64,000 nt of DNA from an uncultured Clostridia bacterium (GCA_900019385.1 FIZJ01000006.1:158593-222592), one strand, 5' to 3'; positions 44,368 through 53,846 are shown, counted from the first letter of the stretch. Made by a program: numbers and translations. Notes: generated by a model not told the origin, from the letters alone.

Positions 44368-44559
44368 TCAATGCTTGACAATAATGTATACTTCATTTCC
44401 AAGATCGTGGATCGCCGCCATGAAGATCCGGGACAGATAGACTGCCATCTGCTCCAGTTCTGAGACACTGTCTGCGTAAAAGATCGGCGCCGACCCGCCC
44501 ACCCGGTCTCTGGAAGTTGTGATCACAGCCAATATCTGATTCGTAGGAGTAATGTCCAT
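44368..44559 (-). CDS. Capping complex subunit for YIEGIA
   Basis: This 63-residue protein matches in size, order and sequence style the small partner annotated as capping complex subunit for YIEGIA (MDITPTNQILAVITTSRDRVGG). The ATG immediately follows the YIEGIA stop, and its ribosome-binding site GGAGGGG lies inside the end of that gene, so production is coupled. Function is unknown beyond the genomic association. Confidence 0.78.
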   Translation of the reverse strand: MDITPTNQILAVITTSRDRVGGSAPIFYADSVSELEQMAVYLSRIFMAAIHDLGNEVYIIVKH

Positions 44560-45474
44560 CTAACCCCTCCTATCCATCATCCGGCCCGCCACGGAGCGCA
44601 AAGGTTTGCGAATGGCCGTCTCAAGCACCGGTACATTCGATACTGCTTCGAGAAACGCTTCTTGGTTGTCTTCAGAGGGAATCATGACCATCACCAGCTT
44701 ACCCGACTCCGGGTCGCGGCGGACCAGCGGAGTGTACTCCTGCTCGCCGACATCCATGTATACACCAACCATGGAGGCTGCGTCATGGGCAATGGCCTGC
44801 ATCTGGCCGATGTTGGCCAAAGTTGCTTTGGCGTCCACATCCCTAGGAATGATCTCCACAGCCACACCCTGCTTTAAGTAGCGCTCCCTGGCAGCAGGCA
44901 AGCCGACATTCATGCCACTGACTCCACCTACGACTAGAATCGGGCCGTCAAAACTGATTTCAGTCGGTTTTATATCCGCGATGTCACCAATCGATGGCCC
45001 CCGCATCAGCTGATTCAAAAGCCCCGCAGCCGCTGCGGCCGCGGCAAGGGCTGCTCCAGCCTGTGCCAGCGTTCCAAACCGCAGCGTCATTTCGGATACG
45101 GCCGCCGCAGTGAAAGAAGTCCAGATCGCCAGGTAGTTTCTGGCCTCAAACACACGGGCAATGCCTTCTATGTATGCGGTGCCCCTGGCGACTAGCTCGG
45201 TCTTCTCGAGCTTTTCAAGGCCGCTCCGCTCAATGTTGCGCACTTCCCTGAATTGGGACGCGGCCATCAGCAGGAACGATACTGCGGCATACTCAGCTTC
45301 GATCAGGGATGGTATCATGACTGCCCCCAAAAGAGCTCCGATAAACCCGATGAATAAGTGAATCGCCCATCCCTGCGGGTAACTCGGGTACTGCCGGTAA
45401 TCTCGGCGCAGCATATATAACCGGGCCATGAGCCCGGAAAAAGTGGCAAGAACAATCGTGGTCAGATAGCGCAC
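44560..45474 (-). CDS. YIEGIA family membrane protein
   Basis: A 304-residue membrane protein containing the eponymous YIEGIA sequence near residue 105. Three N-terminal membrane helices precede it. After it come an Ala-rich helical region and a soluble C-terminal domain (VVGGVSGMNVGLPAARERYLKQGVAVEIIPRDVDAKAT). It starts with GTG. The family is restricted to spore-forming Firmicutes in my knowledge; its place between spoIIP and the capping subunit supports a sporulation role. Confidence 0.85.
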   Translation of the reverse strand: MRYLTTIVLATFSGLMARLYMLRRDYRQYPSYPQGWAIHLFIGFIGALLGAVMIPSLIEAEYAAVSFLLMAASQFREVRNIERSGLEKLEKTELVARGTAYIEGIARVFEARNYLAIWTSFTAAAVSEMTLRFGTLAQAGAALAAAAAAAGLLNQLMRGPSIGDIADIKPTEISFDGPILVVGGVSGMNVGLPAARERYLKQGVAVEIIPRDVDAKATLANIGQMQAIAHDAASMVGVYMDVGEQEYTPLVRRDPESGKLVMVMIPSEDNQEAFLEAVSNVPVLETAIRKPLRSVAGRMMDRRG

Positions 45475-45492
45475 TCTTCATCACTCACCGAT

Positions 45493-46626
45493 TTAGTTTT
45501 GATCTTCGTCAGGGGGTTCTTGATTGTCCCTTGATATTAATGCACCAAGGCCCTGCTTGTTGATGGCGAGGTAACCAATGACTACCGCGGCAGTAATCAC
45601 CAGGATCCAAACAATCGACCTCCAAGCTGTAGGGCTGCTCTGCTTGGCTTCTGCCCGGTTGGCTCCCTCTCCCACAAGCCCCGCAGCGGCAGGAATGATT
45701 TCAGCGAAGAAGCGGGCCGCCTGCTCCGCAAGTTCCAGAGGGTTGGTATGTGCGCCAAATTCCAGTAGAATCATCCTAGGCCCGAGATCTTGGTTGTAGT
45801 TGCCGCGGGCATGGAAAATCCCTTCGATTATGCCGGGGTATTTCTCGTCGGCGACTGCCTTGATCCGCTTGGCGTATTCCAGGTTTAATTCCCGGTTTTC
45901 GTTCTGCCTGCCCACAACAATCCTAACCTTGGTAGCTTGTTTTCCGTCGATCTCAGTTTCGTAAACTTCGGGCGGTGTGGCGTCGCGGTGGACATCAATC
46001 AATGTGCCCGGACGGTGCTGCATCAGTTCTACAGCAGTACGCCGCGAGCGGATGTAAGCTTCGCCGTCGTGCGGCAAGTGGCTGTTATCGGACCAAATCG
46101 CCTTAAACCCCAGGTCTTCCAGCGCATCGGCCAAAGCCTTGCCGACAGACATGATGTCGCCTTGATCTTTGGACTCCACTCCACTGGTGGGCACATACGA
46201 CTCCGCATTGTGAGTGTGGTAGATACCGACAGCCTTCCACTGCTCATCATCGGCTTCCTTTTGCGAAGCGGCTGTGCCAAAGAGACGCTGCCAGAAACTG
46301 GGCTTGGCGGAACGTGCGGCAGCGCCCGCCGTAAGTTCGTTGACATTGGGAAGCTCAATCTTTTCCTTGCGCTCAACAATGATCACGTCACCATCGACGG
46401 CTGTCACTTCATAGCGCTGATTGTCTGCGGCGATGTAAGAGTCTCCGATATCCAAAATCCGGGCTGTATAAGTAATCAGTTCACCTTGTGTGTCCTTAAG
46501 CGTGAAGTAACTGCCGTCATCCCGTTCTGAAAGGCGGCTTTCCAGCCAGGACACCTGGGCGCTGGCCGTTGTTCCAGCGAAAAAACCAATCAGAGCGATC
46601 ATGATCAAGACTACTCTCGGTTTCAA
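45493..46626 (-). CDS. spoIIP: Stage II sporulation protein P
   Basis: SpoIIP is the peptidoglycan amidase/endopeptidase that drives engulfment with SpoIID and SpoIIM. The 377-residue product has a signal peptide and a long N-terminal region. The amidase core has catalytic residues in IYHTHNAESYVPTSG, IDVHRDATP and LEFGAHTNPLELA. A C-terminal membrane helix (about residues 335-355) is unusual, since SpoIIP is normally anchored by its N-terminus. It starts with TTG overlapping the DUF1614 stop. Confidence 0.93.
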   Translation of the reverse strand: MKPRVVLIMIALIGFFAGTTASAQVSWLESRLSERDDGSYFTLKDTQGELITYTARILDIGDSYIAADNQRYEVTAVDGDVIIVERKEKIELPNVNELTAGAAARSAKPSFWQRLFGTAASQKEADDEQWKAVGIYHTHNAESYVPTSGVESKDQGDIMSVGKALADALEDLGFKAIWSDNSHLPHDGEAYIRSRRTAVELMQHRPGTLIDVHRDATPPEVYETEIDGKQATKVRIVVGRQNENRELNLEYAKRIKAVADEKYPGIIEGIFHARGNYNQDLGPRMILLEFGAHTNPLELAEQAARFFAEIIPAAAGLVGEGANRAEAKQSSPTAWRSIVWILVITAAVVIGYLAINKQGLGALISRDNQEPPDEDQN

Positions 46627-47279
46627 TCCAGCTCATCCTTTCCTTCGTTACCAACCCGGCTTGACTTGGGCCCTCCGTGCAGTCGTTCTCTAATCTCGCC
46701 AAACAGTTCTGCCAGAAGGACAGCGACAATCCCGGCAATCACCACTGTGTCAAATATCCCTGCCCCACCTAGAGCGACGGTGGTGGGTATGTCCATGACT
46801 AAAGACCGGGCCATATGAATGACATCCGTAAGAATTATTCCCAGTGTGCCGGCGATAAAGGCACTGCGCCGCGATCGGGCGGTTAGGTACCCCACTGCAC
46901 CGGCCACAATACTGAAAAGCCACATTGGATCGACAAGCGTCCGATCAGTGGGGCCGAACTCAGTTATCTGGCTTACGGCAAAAACGATCCCTGCCGTCAC
47001 CACAGCCGCTGCGGCGCCGCGAAACGTCTCTCTCGCACTGTCTGCCCGCAGCAGCAGGTAGATGCATAATGCCAGCGGGACCAGCGCTCCTCCCACATTG
47101 ACACTGATCTCCACCGCCCCTCGGTAAAGCGGGATATCGATAAAGCTGCCGCCGATCATCAAGCCGATGAACAGCAGAGCCTGGGCGTCAGTCAAACGCA
47201 TCCGGTCCAACACCCTCTGCGCGGCACCAAAGTAGATCAGCGCCGCGGTAATCAAGAGAATAAGCATGCCTGTGGGCAT
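46623..47279 (-). CDS. DUF1614 membrane protein
   Basis: This 218-residue protein has about seven hydrophobic helices and the DUF1614 pattern (QALLFIGLMIGGSFIDIPL, VDPMWLFSIVAGAVGYLTA). ATG follows AGGAGGG. It is the first gene of the spoIIP cluster; its stop overlaps the spoIIP start. Function is unknown. Confidence 0.83.
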   Translation of the reverse strand: MPTGMLILLITAALIYFGAAQRVLDRMRLTDAQALLFIGLMIGGSFIDIPLYRGAVEISVNVGGALVPLALCIYLLLRADSARETFRGAAAAVVTAGIVFAVSQITEFGPTDRTLVDPMWLFSIVAGAVGYLTARSRRSAFIAGTLGIILTDVIHMARSLVMDIPTTVALGGAGIFDTVVIAGIVAVLLAELFGEIRERLHGGPKSSRVGNEGKDELD

Positions 47280-47356
47280 AAGATCCCTCCTGCGCTCAAA
47301 ATCTATGGCTATTCTTCCCTTGCAGGTAGGCCAATATGTAAGCCGCAGCCGGAATC

Positions 47357-47386
47357 AAAAAGGCCTTGTCCGTTGGACAAGGCCTC
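47357..47386 (-). terminator. Terminator after rpsA
   Basis: Stem AGGCCTTGTCC / GGACAAGGCCT, followed on - by TTTTT. Confidence 0.85.
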
Positions 47387-47411
47387 TTACCTCTAATAAC
47401 CGGCTTTTGTG

Positions 47412-48821
47412 TTACTGATCTTTGAACAAATCACCGAACATGTCGCCGATGGTGGTGGTCAGTTCTTCATCCGCAGGCTGCTCTTCGGCTTTTTCCTGCT
47501 TCTTGGCTTCTTTTTTCGGCTCAGGTTTCGGTTCCAGTTCCTTCAGGCTCAAACCGATGCGCTTGGCTGCAGGATCAACGCTGATCACTTTCGCCTCAAC
47601 CTGATCGCCGGGTTTGATCACATCCTCGGTCTTGGCTACATGGCGGTGGGACAGCTGGGAAATGTGGATCAACCCTTCGACACCTTCCTCCAATTTCACA
47701 AAAGCGCCGAAGTCGACAGTCCGCGTGACCACACCGGTCACTGTGTCGCCCACATGATACCGCTCCGCAACCGAATCCCAAGGATCCGGAAGAGTCTGTT
47801 TCAATCCGAGAGAGATCCTTTCTTCGTCTTTGTTGATCGCCAAGACCATTACCTTGATTCTGTCGCCCTCGGAAACGACGCTGGACGGATGCTTGACGCG
47901 GCTGTGTGCCATCTCGGAGACATGGAGCAGGCCTTCGATTCCGCCGCCCACATCCACAAACGCCCCGAAGTCCGTGATCCGGCGCACAACACCTTCGACA
48001 ATCATGTTCTCCTTCAGACGGTCGAAGACTTCTTCCTTTGCTTTGCGGTGCTCTTCTTCCAGAATCTCTTTGCGGGACAAAACAACATTGTTTTTTTGGC
48101 GGTCGAGCTCAATGATCTTCAGTTTCAAAGTCTGACCCACGTATTTGTCAAGTTTCTCTACATACCCGCGGGAAACATGACTGGCTGGGATGAAACCCCG
48201 TACACCCAAGTCTACCAGCAATCCGCCTTTGACAACCTGGGTGACTTCGGCGGTAATCGGCTGGCCTTCTTCATACAAGCGCTCAAGTTCAGCCCAAGCC
48301 TTGTGAACATCGGCCCGGCGCTTGGACAGCACCACACTGTCTTCCGCGACATCCACTTTCACAACCCAAACATCGATTTCCATGTCCTCCGCGAATACAT
48401 CCGCAGGCTGTTGGTTTGGCTTCAGGCCCATTTCGTTCAATGGAATTCTGCCTTCAGATTTATAACCGATATCCACCAGTACCTCATCAGTCCCGACATG
48501 GACCACTCTGCCAGTCACAATCGTATTCGGCACCGGTGTGGGAATATCTGCGTAATCCTCCATAATCTGCTCCGGACCTTCCCCGTCGGGTTGGTCTTGG
48601 GCAGCCGGTACTTCCGCATCCGCTGCCGGTTCCTCCGCAGGGGTACCTGCATCAGTTTCACCGACCGACTCTGCTCCGGTTTCGGCAGCCTCCACCTCAT
48701 GGGCTGGCTGCTCTTGTACTTCACCTGCCTCAGACTGAATTACTGCTTCTGTTTCTTGCTGGGCTTCTTCCTGGTCTGCTGGACCATTCACTAGCACTTT
48801 CTCCTCTGTGAACTCGCTCAT
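47412..48821 (-). CDS. rpsA: Ribosomal protein S1-like protein (four S1 domains)
   Basis: A 469-residue S1 homologue. An acidic, disordered N-terminal extension of about 95 residues (Glu/Ala/Pro-rich) precedes four S1 RNA-binding repeats. They start near VTGRVVHVGTDEVLVDIGYKSEG, ITAEVTQVVKGGLLVDLGVRG, VEGVVRRITDFGAFVDVGGGIEG and VTGVVTRTVDFGAFVKLEEGVEG. A Lys/Glu tail ends it. ATG at 48821 is chosen because the longer frame to 48923 runs through non-conserved sequence. Firmicute S1-like proteins (YpfD) usually have four repeats, so this is normal; the acidic extension is not. It lies below plsC and cmk, as in Bacillus and Clostridia. Confidence 0.92.
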   Translation of the reverse strand: MSEFTEEKVLVNGPADQEEAQQETEAVIQSEAGEVQEQPAHEVEAAETGAESVGETDAGTPAEEPAADAEVPAAQDQPDGEGPEQIMEDYADIPTPVPNTIVTGRVVHVGTDEVLVDIGYKSEGRIPLNEMGLKPNQQPADVFAEDMEIDVWVVKVDVAEDSVVLSKRRADVHKAWAELERLYEEGQPITAEVTQVVKGGLLVDLGVRGFIPASHVSRGYVEKLDKYVGQTLKLKIIELDRQKNNVVLSRKEILEEEHRKAKEEVFDRLKENMIVEGVVRRITDFGAFVDVGGGIEGLLHVSEMAHSRVKHPSSVVSEGDRIKVMVLAINKDEERISLGLKQTLPDPWDSVAERYHVGDTVTGVVTRTVDFGAFVKLEEGVEGLIHISQLSHRHVAKTEDVIKPGDQVEAKVISVDPAAKRIGLSLKELEPKPEPKKEAKKQEKAEEQPADEELTTTIGDMFGDLFKDQ

Positions 48822-49068
48822 TCTCTCAATAACCCCCTCGATTACCCGTCCAGAGCAAAGGCTTCCCATCATACACCCGGTCACCAAGCGTAACTGACTG
48901 CCCCTACCTCGGACAACTTCCACTGCTTTTGTTTTTATTTAAACCCACGTCAGCTTATCATTGAGTAATATATTGCCCATGACAAGCCGGCATAAGTTAA
49001 GCACTGCGCAAAACCAGACGCTTTTTTATAGTATGTCATCTTTCCCAAAATACTTTCTTGCGCGGGAA

Positions 49069-49680
49069 TCATTTCCTTGTTTCAATTCTCGCTCCAATGC
49101 TAAATTCCTGCCGGTTGAGAACAGTAAATTGTGCTAAGATCTGATCATTTATCCGCGCCAGGTCTTCTTTTGTCGCCTTTTTCCCTTGTTCCGGCATGAT
49201 CGGGGTTCCAATCCGCACGTCGACTCTATGGAAAATCCGGTATTTGTTGTTCCCTACAATCACTATGGGGATGATCGGAACCTGAGCCCGGCTGGCCAAC
49301 AACGCCGCGCCGCTGTGCAGCGGCATTAGATCTTCCCCCCGATTGCGGGTCCCTTCAGGAAATATGCCCAAAAGCTGGCCCCGGTCCAAGACTTCCAAGG
49401 CTGAGCGGATGGCGCCCCTGTCAAATTCTCCGCGTCTCACAGGAAAGGCATGCAGCTTGCGGAAAAACCAATTCGAAATCCGGTTCCTGAATAATTCCGC
49501 CTTACCCATGAAATGTATTGGGCGGGGCACAGCCACGCCAAGGACCACCGGATCAAACATGCTTGCATGATTCGAAACAAGCACAGCGCCGCTGGCCGGA
49601 ATATTCTCTCTTCCCGACACCGAAAACCGAAAACAAATTCTCACCAGCATGACCGCGAGTACCCTGAGTGCCTTATACAT
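49069..49680 (-). CDS. plsC: 1-acyl-glycerol-3-phosphate acyltransferase
   Basis: PlsC adds the second acyl chain in phospholipid synthesis. The 203-residue product has NHASMFD (NHxxxxD), FPEGTRN and an N-terminal membrane helix. ATG at 49680 behind TGGAGGGA is chosen over a 9-codon longer frame. It overlaps the cmk stop by 8 bases, giving coupled cmk-plsC translation. Confidence 0.95.
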   Translation of the reverse strand: MYKALRVLAVMLVRICFRFSVSGRENIPASGAVLVSNHASMFDPVVLGVAVPRPIHFMGKAELFRNRISNWFFRKLHAFPVRRGEFDRGAIRSALEVLDRGQLLGIFPEGTRNRGEDLMPLHSGAALLASRAQVPIIPIVIVGNNKYRIFHRVDVRIGTPIMPEQGKKATKEDLARINDQILAQFTVLNRQEFSIGARIETRK

Positions 49681-50347
49681 GTGTTTCCCTCCATGCAACC
49701 AGCGCAAGTATCCGTTCTACGACTTGATCGATAGAAAGATCTGTAGTGTCGATTTCTACAGCATCCTCTGCCTTGCGAAGAGGCGAGACTGCCCGGGTCG
49801 AATCGATATGATCCCGCTGCTTTAGGTCGGCAATCACCTTCGCCAAGGTCAGATCATACCCTTTTGCCGCCAATTCATTGAGCCGCCGCCTGGCCCGCTC
49901 TTCCACCGAAGCTGACAGAAATATCTTCAGCTCGGCATTGGGCAGTACAGTTGTCCCAATATCACGGCCGTCCATCACTACATTGCGGCCTTCAGCCAGC
50001 TCTTGCTGAAGAGCCACCATCGCTTCCCGGACACGGCCGTAGCTGGAAACCAGCGAAACAAACTTCCCCACATCGGGATGGCGGATTCTTTCCGTAACGT
50101 CCACACCGTTGACCGTCACCCGGTACGACGAGGTGCCCGCTCCGGGGTGGAACTGCAAGTCCATTCCCCTTAGTGTGTGAAACACACTCTCCTCGTCGCC
50201 TGGGTCCGCCCCTTTTTGCAGGACCAAATAGGTCAAAGCCCTGTACATGGCCCCGGTATCGATATACAGATACCCCAGTTTTTCGGCAACGAGTTTGGCA
50301 ACGGTACTCTTGCCCGCACCCGCAAGCCCGTCAATCGCGATCTGCAT
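49673..50347 (-). CDS. cmk: Cytidylate kinase
   Basis: CMP kinase phosphorylates CMP and dCMP. The 224-residue product has the P-loop GLAGAGKST near residue 8, DTGAMYRALT, DGRDIGT and the Arg-rich lid SVEERARRRLNEL. ATG follows GAGGGAGG. The gene overlaps hisC by 17 bases and plsC by 8. Confidence 0.97.
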   Translation of the reverse strand: MQIAIDGLAGAGKSTVAKLVAEKLGYLYIDTGAMYRALTYLVLQKGADPGDEESVFHTLRGMDLQFHPGAGTSSYRVTVNGVDVTERIRHPDVGKFVSLVSSYGRVREAMVALQQELAEGRNVVMDGRDIGTTVLPNAELKIFLSASVEERARRRLNELAAKGYDLTLAKVIADLKQRDHIDSTRAVSPLRKAEDAVEIDTTDLSIDQVVERILALVAWRETHV

Positions 50348-51428
50348 ACAAGACCTCCCTCAATGCCTGAATAAACCGGCGGTTCTGTTCCATCGTTCCA
50401 ACCGTAACCCGTATAAAGCTCGGCAAACCAAAAGCGTCAGCCGGGCGTACAATCACACCCTTGGCCAAAAGCTTCTGGAACACGTCTCTGGCCTCGCAGT
50501 TCAAGTCTACCAGGATGAAGTTGGCTTCAGTAGGCACAGCCTTAAGCTTAAGCAGATCAAACTGCTCATACAAGTACCGCTTGCCTGCTTCGTTATTTTC
50601 AATGCTTCTTTTGAGATGATCCTGATCATCCAGGCTGGCACAAGCTGCCGCCTGGGCGAGCAGGTTGACGTTGAACGGCTCCTTGACGCGCTCTAAAGTC
50701 CGGATGACGCTGAAATCGGCGACAGCGTAACCGATCCGCAAACCTGCCAGGCCGTGCACTTTGGAGAAGGTGCGTGTGACCATCAAGTTGGGATACTGCT
50801 GTATAAGCCCTATGGTCTGTGGATACTCCCGGCTGGAAACATATTCATAATATGCCTCGTCCACCAGCACCAGGATGTGCCGAGGTACCTGGTTGAGCAG
50901 CTGTTCAAGTTCTGCGCGGTTCACAATCGTGCCGGTCGGGTTGTTCGGATTGCAAACAAATATGATTTTGGTTTTCTCATCGATCTGCGCTGCCATGGCC
51001 GCCAGATCGTGGCGGAAATCAACAAGCGGCACAGCCCTGATCTCCGCGCCCATCAAATCCGCTGCGAAACGGTATTCCGAAAAGGTCGGATCGGCCATGA
51101 TCACCGCGTCCGATTCGGTCAAATACGCCTCGGCCACCATCTTTAGAATCTCGTCCGAGCCGTTGCCGACAATGATCTGGCCGCTCGCCACACCCAAACG
51201 GGAAGCGAGTTTCTCCCTTAGAAGGGCGCAGCTGCCATCAGGATACAGATGGACGTTCTCGAGATTGGCAGCGATCGCTTCCGCCGCCGCGCGGCCCATC
51301 CCCAAAGGGTTTTCATTGGATGCCAGTTTCACTACATCGGTGATACCATATTCTTCTTTGACAGCATCGATGTGTTTCCCCGGCACATATGGCTGAATCC
51401 TTTCCAGTTCCCTACGGCACTTAATCAT
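50331..51428 (-). CDS. hisC: Histidinol-phosphate aminotransferase
   Basis: A 365-residue PLP aminotransferase. SNENPLGMG is near the N-terminus, CNPNNPTGT central, and the Schiff-base Lys is in TFSKVHGLAGLRIGYA. HisC proteins of this subgroup, placed next to aroH (chorismate mutase), often act in Phe/Tyr synthesis, so it may serve aromatic amino acids rather than His; no other his genes are here. ATG at 51428 behind GGGAGTGA is chosen. Confidence 0.92.
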   Translation of the reverse strand: MIKCRRELERIQPYVPGKHIDAVKEEYGITDVVKLASNENPLGMGRAAAEAIAANLENVHLYPDGSCALLREKLASRLGVASGQIIVGNGSDEILKMVAEAYLTESDAVIMADPTFSEYRFAADLMGAEIRAVPLVDFRHDLAAMAAQIDEKTKIIFVCNPNNPTGTIVNRAELEQLLNQVPRHILVLVDEAYYEYVSSREYPQTIGLIQQYPNLMVTRTFSKVHGLAGLRIGYAVADFSVIRTLERVKEPFNVNLLAQAAACASLDDQDHLKRSIENNEAGKRYLYEQFDLLKLKAVPTEANFILVDLNCEARDVFQKLLAKGVIVRPADAFGLPSFIRVTVGTMEQNRRFIQALREVLYADRD

Positions 51429-51801
51429 CTGCTTCACTCCCTGCCAGATCAGGACGCAGCGCGGCTGCCTCGCCAAGATACACGTGCTGAATCTCTCGTT
51501 TGGACAAATTACTGTGACAGTGAATCATGACACGGATGCACCGCGGCAGGCTGCCGGGAACCGCGATCTCTGTGGCGCACATAAGTGGTGTTTCGACCAG
51601 CCCCATCTCTCTGGCTGCCTGGGCAGGAAAGGCCTGGTCAAGATCGGTCGTGACCGTGAACAGCATGCTGATAAGATCATCCTCACAAAGATTGTTTCGG
51701 CGCATCAACTCGCTTAGCAAACGCTTTGTGGCCGCGATAATATGTTCTCGATTGTTTTCGGCGACTGTCACCGCCCCGCGGATTGCTCTGACCAAGTCCA
51801 T
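51421..51801 (-). CDS. aroH: Chorismate mutase AroH
   Basis: A 126-residue AroH-type chorismate mutase converting chorismate to prephenate. It opens VRAIRGAVTVAENNREHI and ends with CIRVMIHCHSNLSKREIQHVYLGEAAALRPDL, both close to Bacillus AroH. ATG at 51801 gives the family N-terminus; its ribosome-binding site is close. It overlaps hisC by 8 bases, supporting an aromatic amino acid role for hisC. Confidence 0.94.
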   Translation of the reverse strand: MDLVRAIRGAVTVAENNREHIIAATKRLLSELMRRNNLCEDDLISMLFTVTTDLDQAFPAQAAREMGLVETPLMCATEIAVPGSLPRCIRVMIHCHSNLSKREIQHVYLGEAAALRPDLAGSEADD

Positions 51802-51818
51802 CCTCCCTTCTTCTTTAT

Positions 51819-53066
51819 TCAATTACCCTCAACAGCGGAAATTCCTGCCAATCGCCCCGTAGAAAACGCAGCCTGAAGATTGAAGCCTCCGGTGACACCA
51901 TCAACGTCGATCACTTCGCCGGCGAAAAACAAGCCTTTTACCAGCCGCGATTGCATCGTCTTCGGGTCGATCTCTTTCACGCAGACGCCTCCAGCCGTGA
52001 CAATAGCCGCTTGGAGGGGCAATGTCTCAATAATGCTAAGCTCCAACCTTTTAAGCAGCGTCACAAGGTTTAACCGCTCACTCCGGGTGATTTGGTGGAC
52101 CGGTTTTTCCGGATCAATACCGGACAATGCCACAATAACCGGAATCAAGTTTTTTGGAAGCAGCCGGCCAAGACTGTTTTTGAACTGTTTCCGCTGGACC
52201 TGGCCAAAATCCCGCTGAATCCTTTGATCCAGTTGGGATTCGCTCAAAGCCGGTTTCAAATCAATCCTCAAGGTAACGGGAAAACCCTCCCGAAGCCACA
52301 ATCCCGCTTGACGCGAAAGAGTCAAGATGATGGGCCCGGTCACCCCAAAATGAGCGAACAGCATCTCTCCAAATTCAGTCGCGGCACGCTTCGTATCGTT
52401 TCCCTTGATAATCGTGGCGGAAACGTTTCTCAAGCTCAACCCTGACACTTGCTTGACCCAGGTTTCCCGAGTCCTTAAAGGCACCAAAGCGGGAAAAGGC
52501 GTTATGATTGTATGCCCCAGCGCTGCTGCCAGCCTATACCCGTCGCCAGTGGAACCTGTGCCCGGATAGCTTGCGCCTCCAGTGGCTAAGATCACCCGGT
52601 TGGCCGATAAAAAACCGACGTCGGTCTCCACACCATCAATCTGGCCATTGATCGCTGAGATCTCTGTAACCCTGGTATTCATTCTAAACTCAACGCCGTG
52701 ATCCTTGGCGTAACGGATCAAGGCATCGGCCACCTGATGGGCGCTGTCTGATTCAGGGAAAACCCGCCCGCCCCGTTCAACCTTGGTCTTGACCCCATAC
52801 CTGCCGAAAAAAGCCGTCAGGTCTTGATTTGTGAACCTTGTCAGGGCACTGTACAAAAACCTGCCGTTTCCGGGATAGCAAGCTGTGAAATCATTGATGG
52901 GCATGGCGTTGGTGATGTTGCAGCGGCCTTTGCCCGAGATGCGGAGCTTTTTCCCCAGGATGTCGTTTTTCTCGAGTAAAACCGCATCGGCTCCACGTTC
53001 CGCGGCAGACCCGGCCGCCATCAACCCTGCCGCTCCGCCCCCTATCACGATCACCTTATCTGCCAC
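51819..53066 (-). CDS. BaiN/HI0933-type NAD(P)/FAD flavoprotein
   Basis: A 415-residue flavoprotein. An N-terminal FAD-binding Rossmann motif (VIVIGGGAAGLMAAGSA) is followed by KKLRISGKGRCNITNA, a family hallmark, and a C-terminal VDGVTGGFNLQAAFSTGRLAG. These proteins are annotated aminoacetone oxidase family or BaiN-like; the substrate is unknown. It starts with GTG overlapping the rluB end, 17 bases upstream of the aroH start. Confidence 0.9.
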   Translation of the reverse strand: MADKVIVIGGGAAGLMAAGSAAERGADAVLLEKNDILGKKLRISGKGRCNITNAMPINDFTACYPGNGRFLYSALTRFTNQDLTAFFGRYGVKTKVERGGRVFPESDSAHQVADALIRYAKDHGVEFRMNTRVTEISAINGQIDGVETDVGFLSANRVILATGGASYPGTGSTGDGYRLAAALGHTIITPFPALVPLRTRETWVKQVSGLSLRNVSATIIKGNDTKRAATEFGEMLFAHFGVTGPIILTLSRQAGLWLREGFPVTLRIDLKPALSESQLDQRIQRDFGQVQRKQFKNSLGRLLPKNLIPVIVALSGIDPEKPVHQITRSERLNLVTLLKRLELSIIETLPLQAAIVTAGGVCVKEIDPKTMQSRLVKGLFFAGEVIDVDGVTGGFNLQAAFSTGRLAGISAVEGN

Positions 53067-53787
53067 CGCGGTTCACCGCCTGCTTAAGCTTCTGCACTTC
53101 CTTTTCTGTCAGGCGGCGATAGGACCCTACCGGCAGATTACCGAGTTGGATTGGGCCGATCTGTGTCCGGATCAGGCGTCTGACCTCCAAGTTCACCGCT
53201 TTGCACATGCGGCGGATCTGCCGGTTGCGCCCTTCTCTGATGCCGATCTTGAGTATACTTTCCTTCGTCCCGCTGAGAAGCAGCTCCACGTAGGCCGGAC
53301 CGGTCTTGCCATCTTCAAGCTCGACACCTTTACGCAGCTTTTCCACATCAGAAGCAGACACCTGGCCGCTCACCTTCACCAAGTAGTACTTCTGTATTTT
53401 GTAGCGGGGATGCATGAGTTGATTGGCCAGTTCCCCGTCGTTGGTCATGATCAGCAGCCCTTCTGAATCGTAATCCAACCGCCCCACTGGATATACTCGT
53501 TCCGGCACTGATGCCACCAGCTGCATCACTGTTTTGCGTCCTCGATCATCCCGGACTGTGGTAAGATAGCCCCGGGGTTTGTTTAAGATGTAATATGCGT
53601 GCTGTTCCGGCCCGAGAACTGGCTTCCCGTCAACCGCCACCACATCACGGCCTGGGACAATCTTAGTCCCCAATTCCGTCACAACTACACCGTTCACGGT
53701 GACTCGTCCTGCCAGGATCAACTGTTCGCTGGCGCGGCGGGAAGCGACACCTGCCTGAGCCAGTACTTTTTGCAGCCTTTCTTCCAT
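53056..53787 (-). CDS. rluB: 23S rRNA pseudouridine synthase RluB
   Basis: A 243-residue RsuA/RluB-family pseudouridine synthase. An N-terminal S4 domain (ERLQKVLAQAGVASRRASEQLI) is followed by the catalytic GRLDYDSEGLLI with its Asp. It isomerises a uridine in 23S rRNA helix 89 or 93 in family members. ATG at 53787 behind GAGGAGG is chosen over TTG at 53793. Confidence 0.94.
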   Translation of the reverse strand: MEERLQKVLAQAGVASRRASEQLILAGRVTVNGVVVTELGTKIVPGRDVVAVDGKPVLGPEQHAYYILNKPRGYLTTVRDDRGRKTVMQLVASVPERVYPVGRLDYDSEGLLIMTNDGELANQLMHPRYKIQKYYLVKVSGQVSASDVEKLRKGVELEDGKTGPAYVELLLSGTKESILKIGIREGRNRQIRRMCKAVNLEVRRLIRTQIGPIQLGNLPVGSYRRLTEKEVQKLKQAVNRGGR

Positions 53788-53846
53788 ACACAAATGCCTC
53801 CTCGTCGTTACCCTGATCGTACCTGAGGTACTGCATTTTTACAAGA

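Noticed and set aside
47409-48794. 461-codon open frame on + opposite rpsA
   Set aside because: It runs antisense to four clear S1 repeats, has no ribosome-binding site and reads as low-complexity Phe/Leu/Arg sequence.
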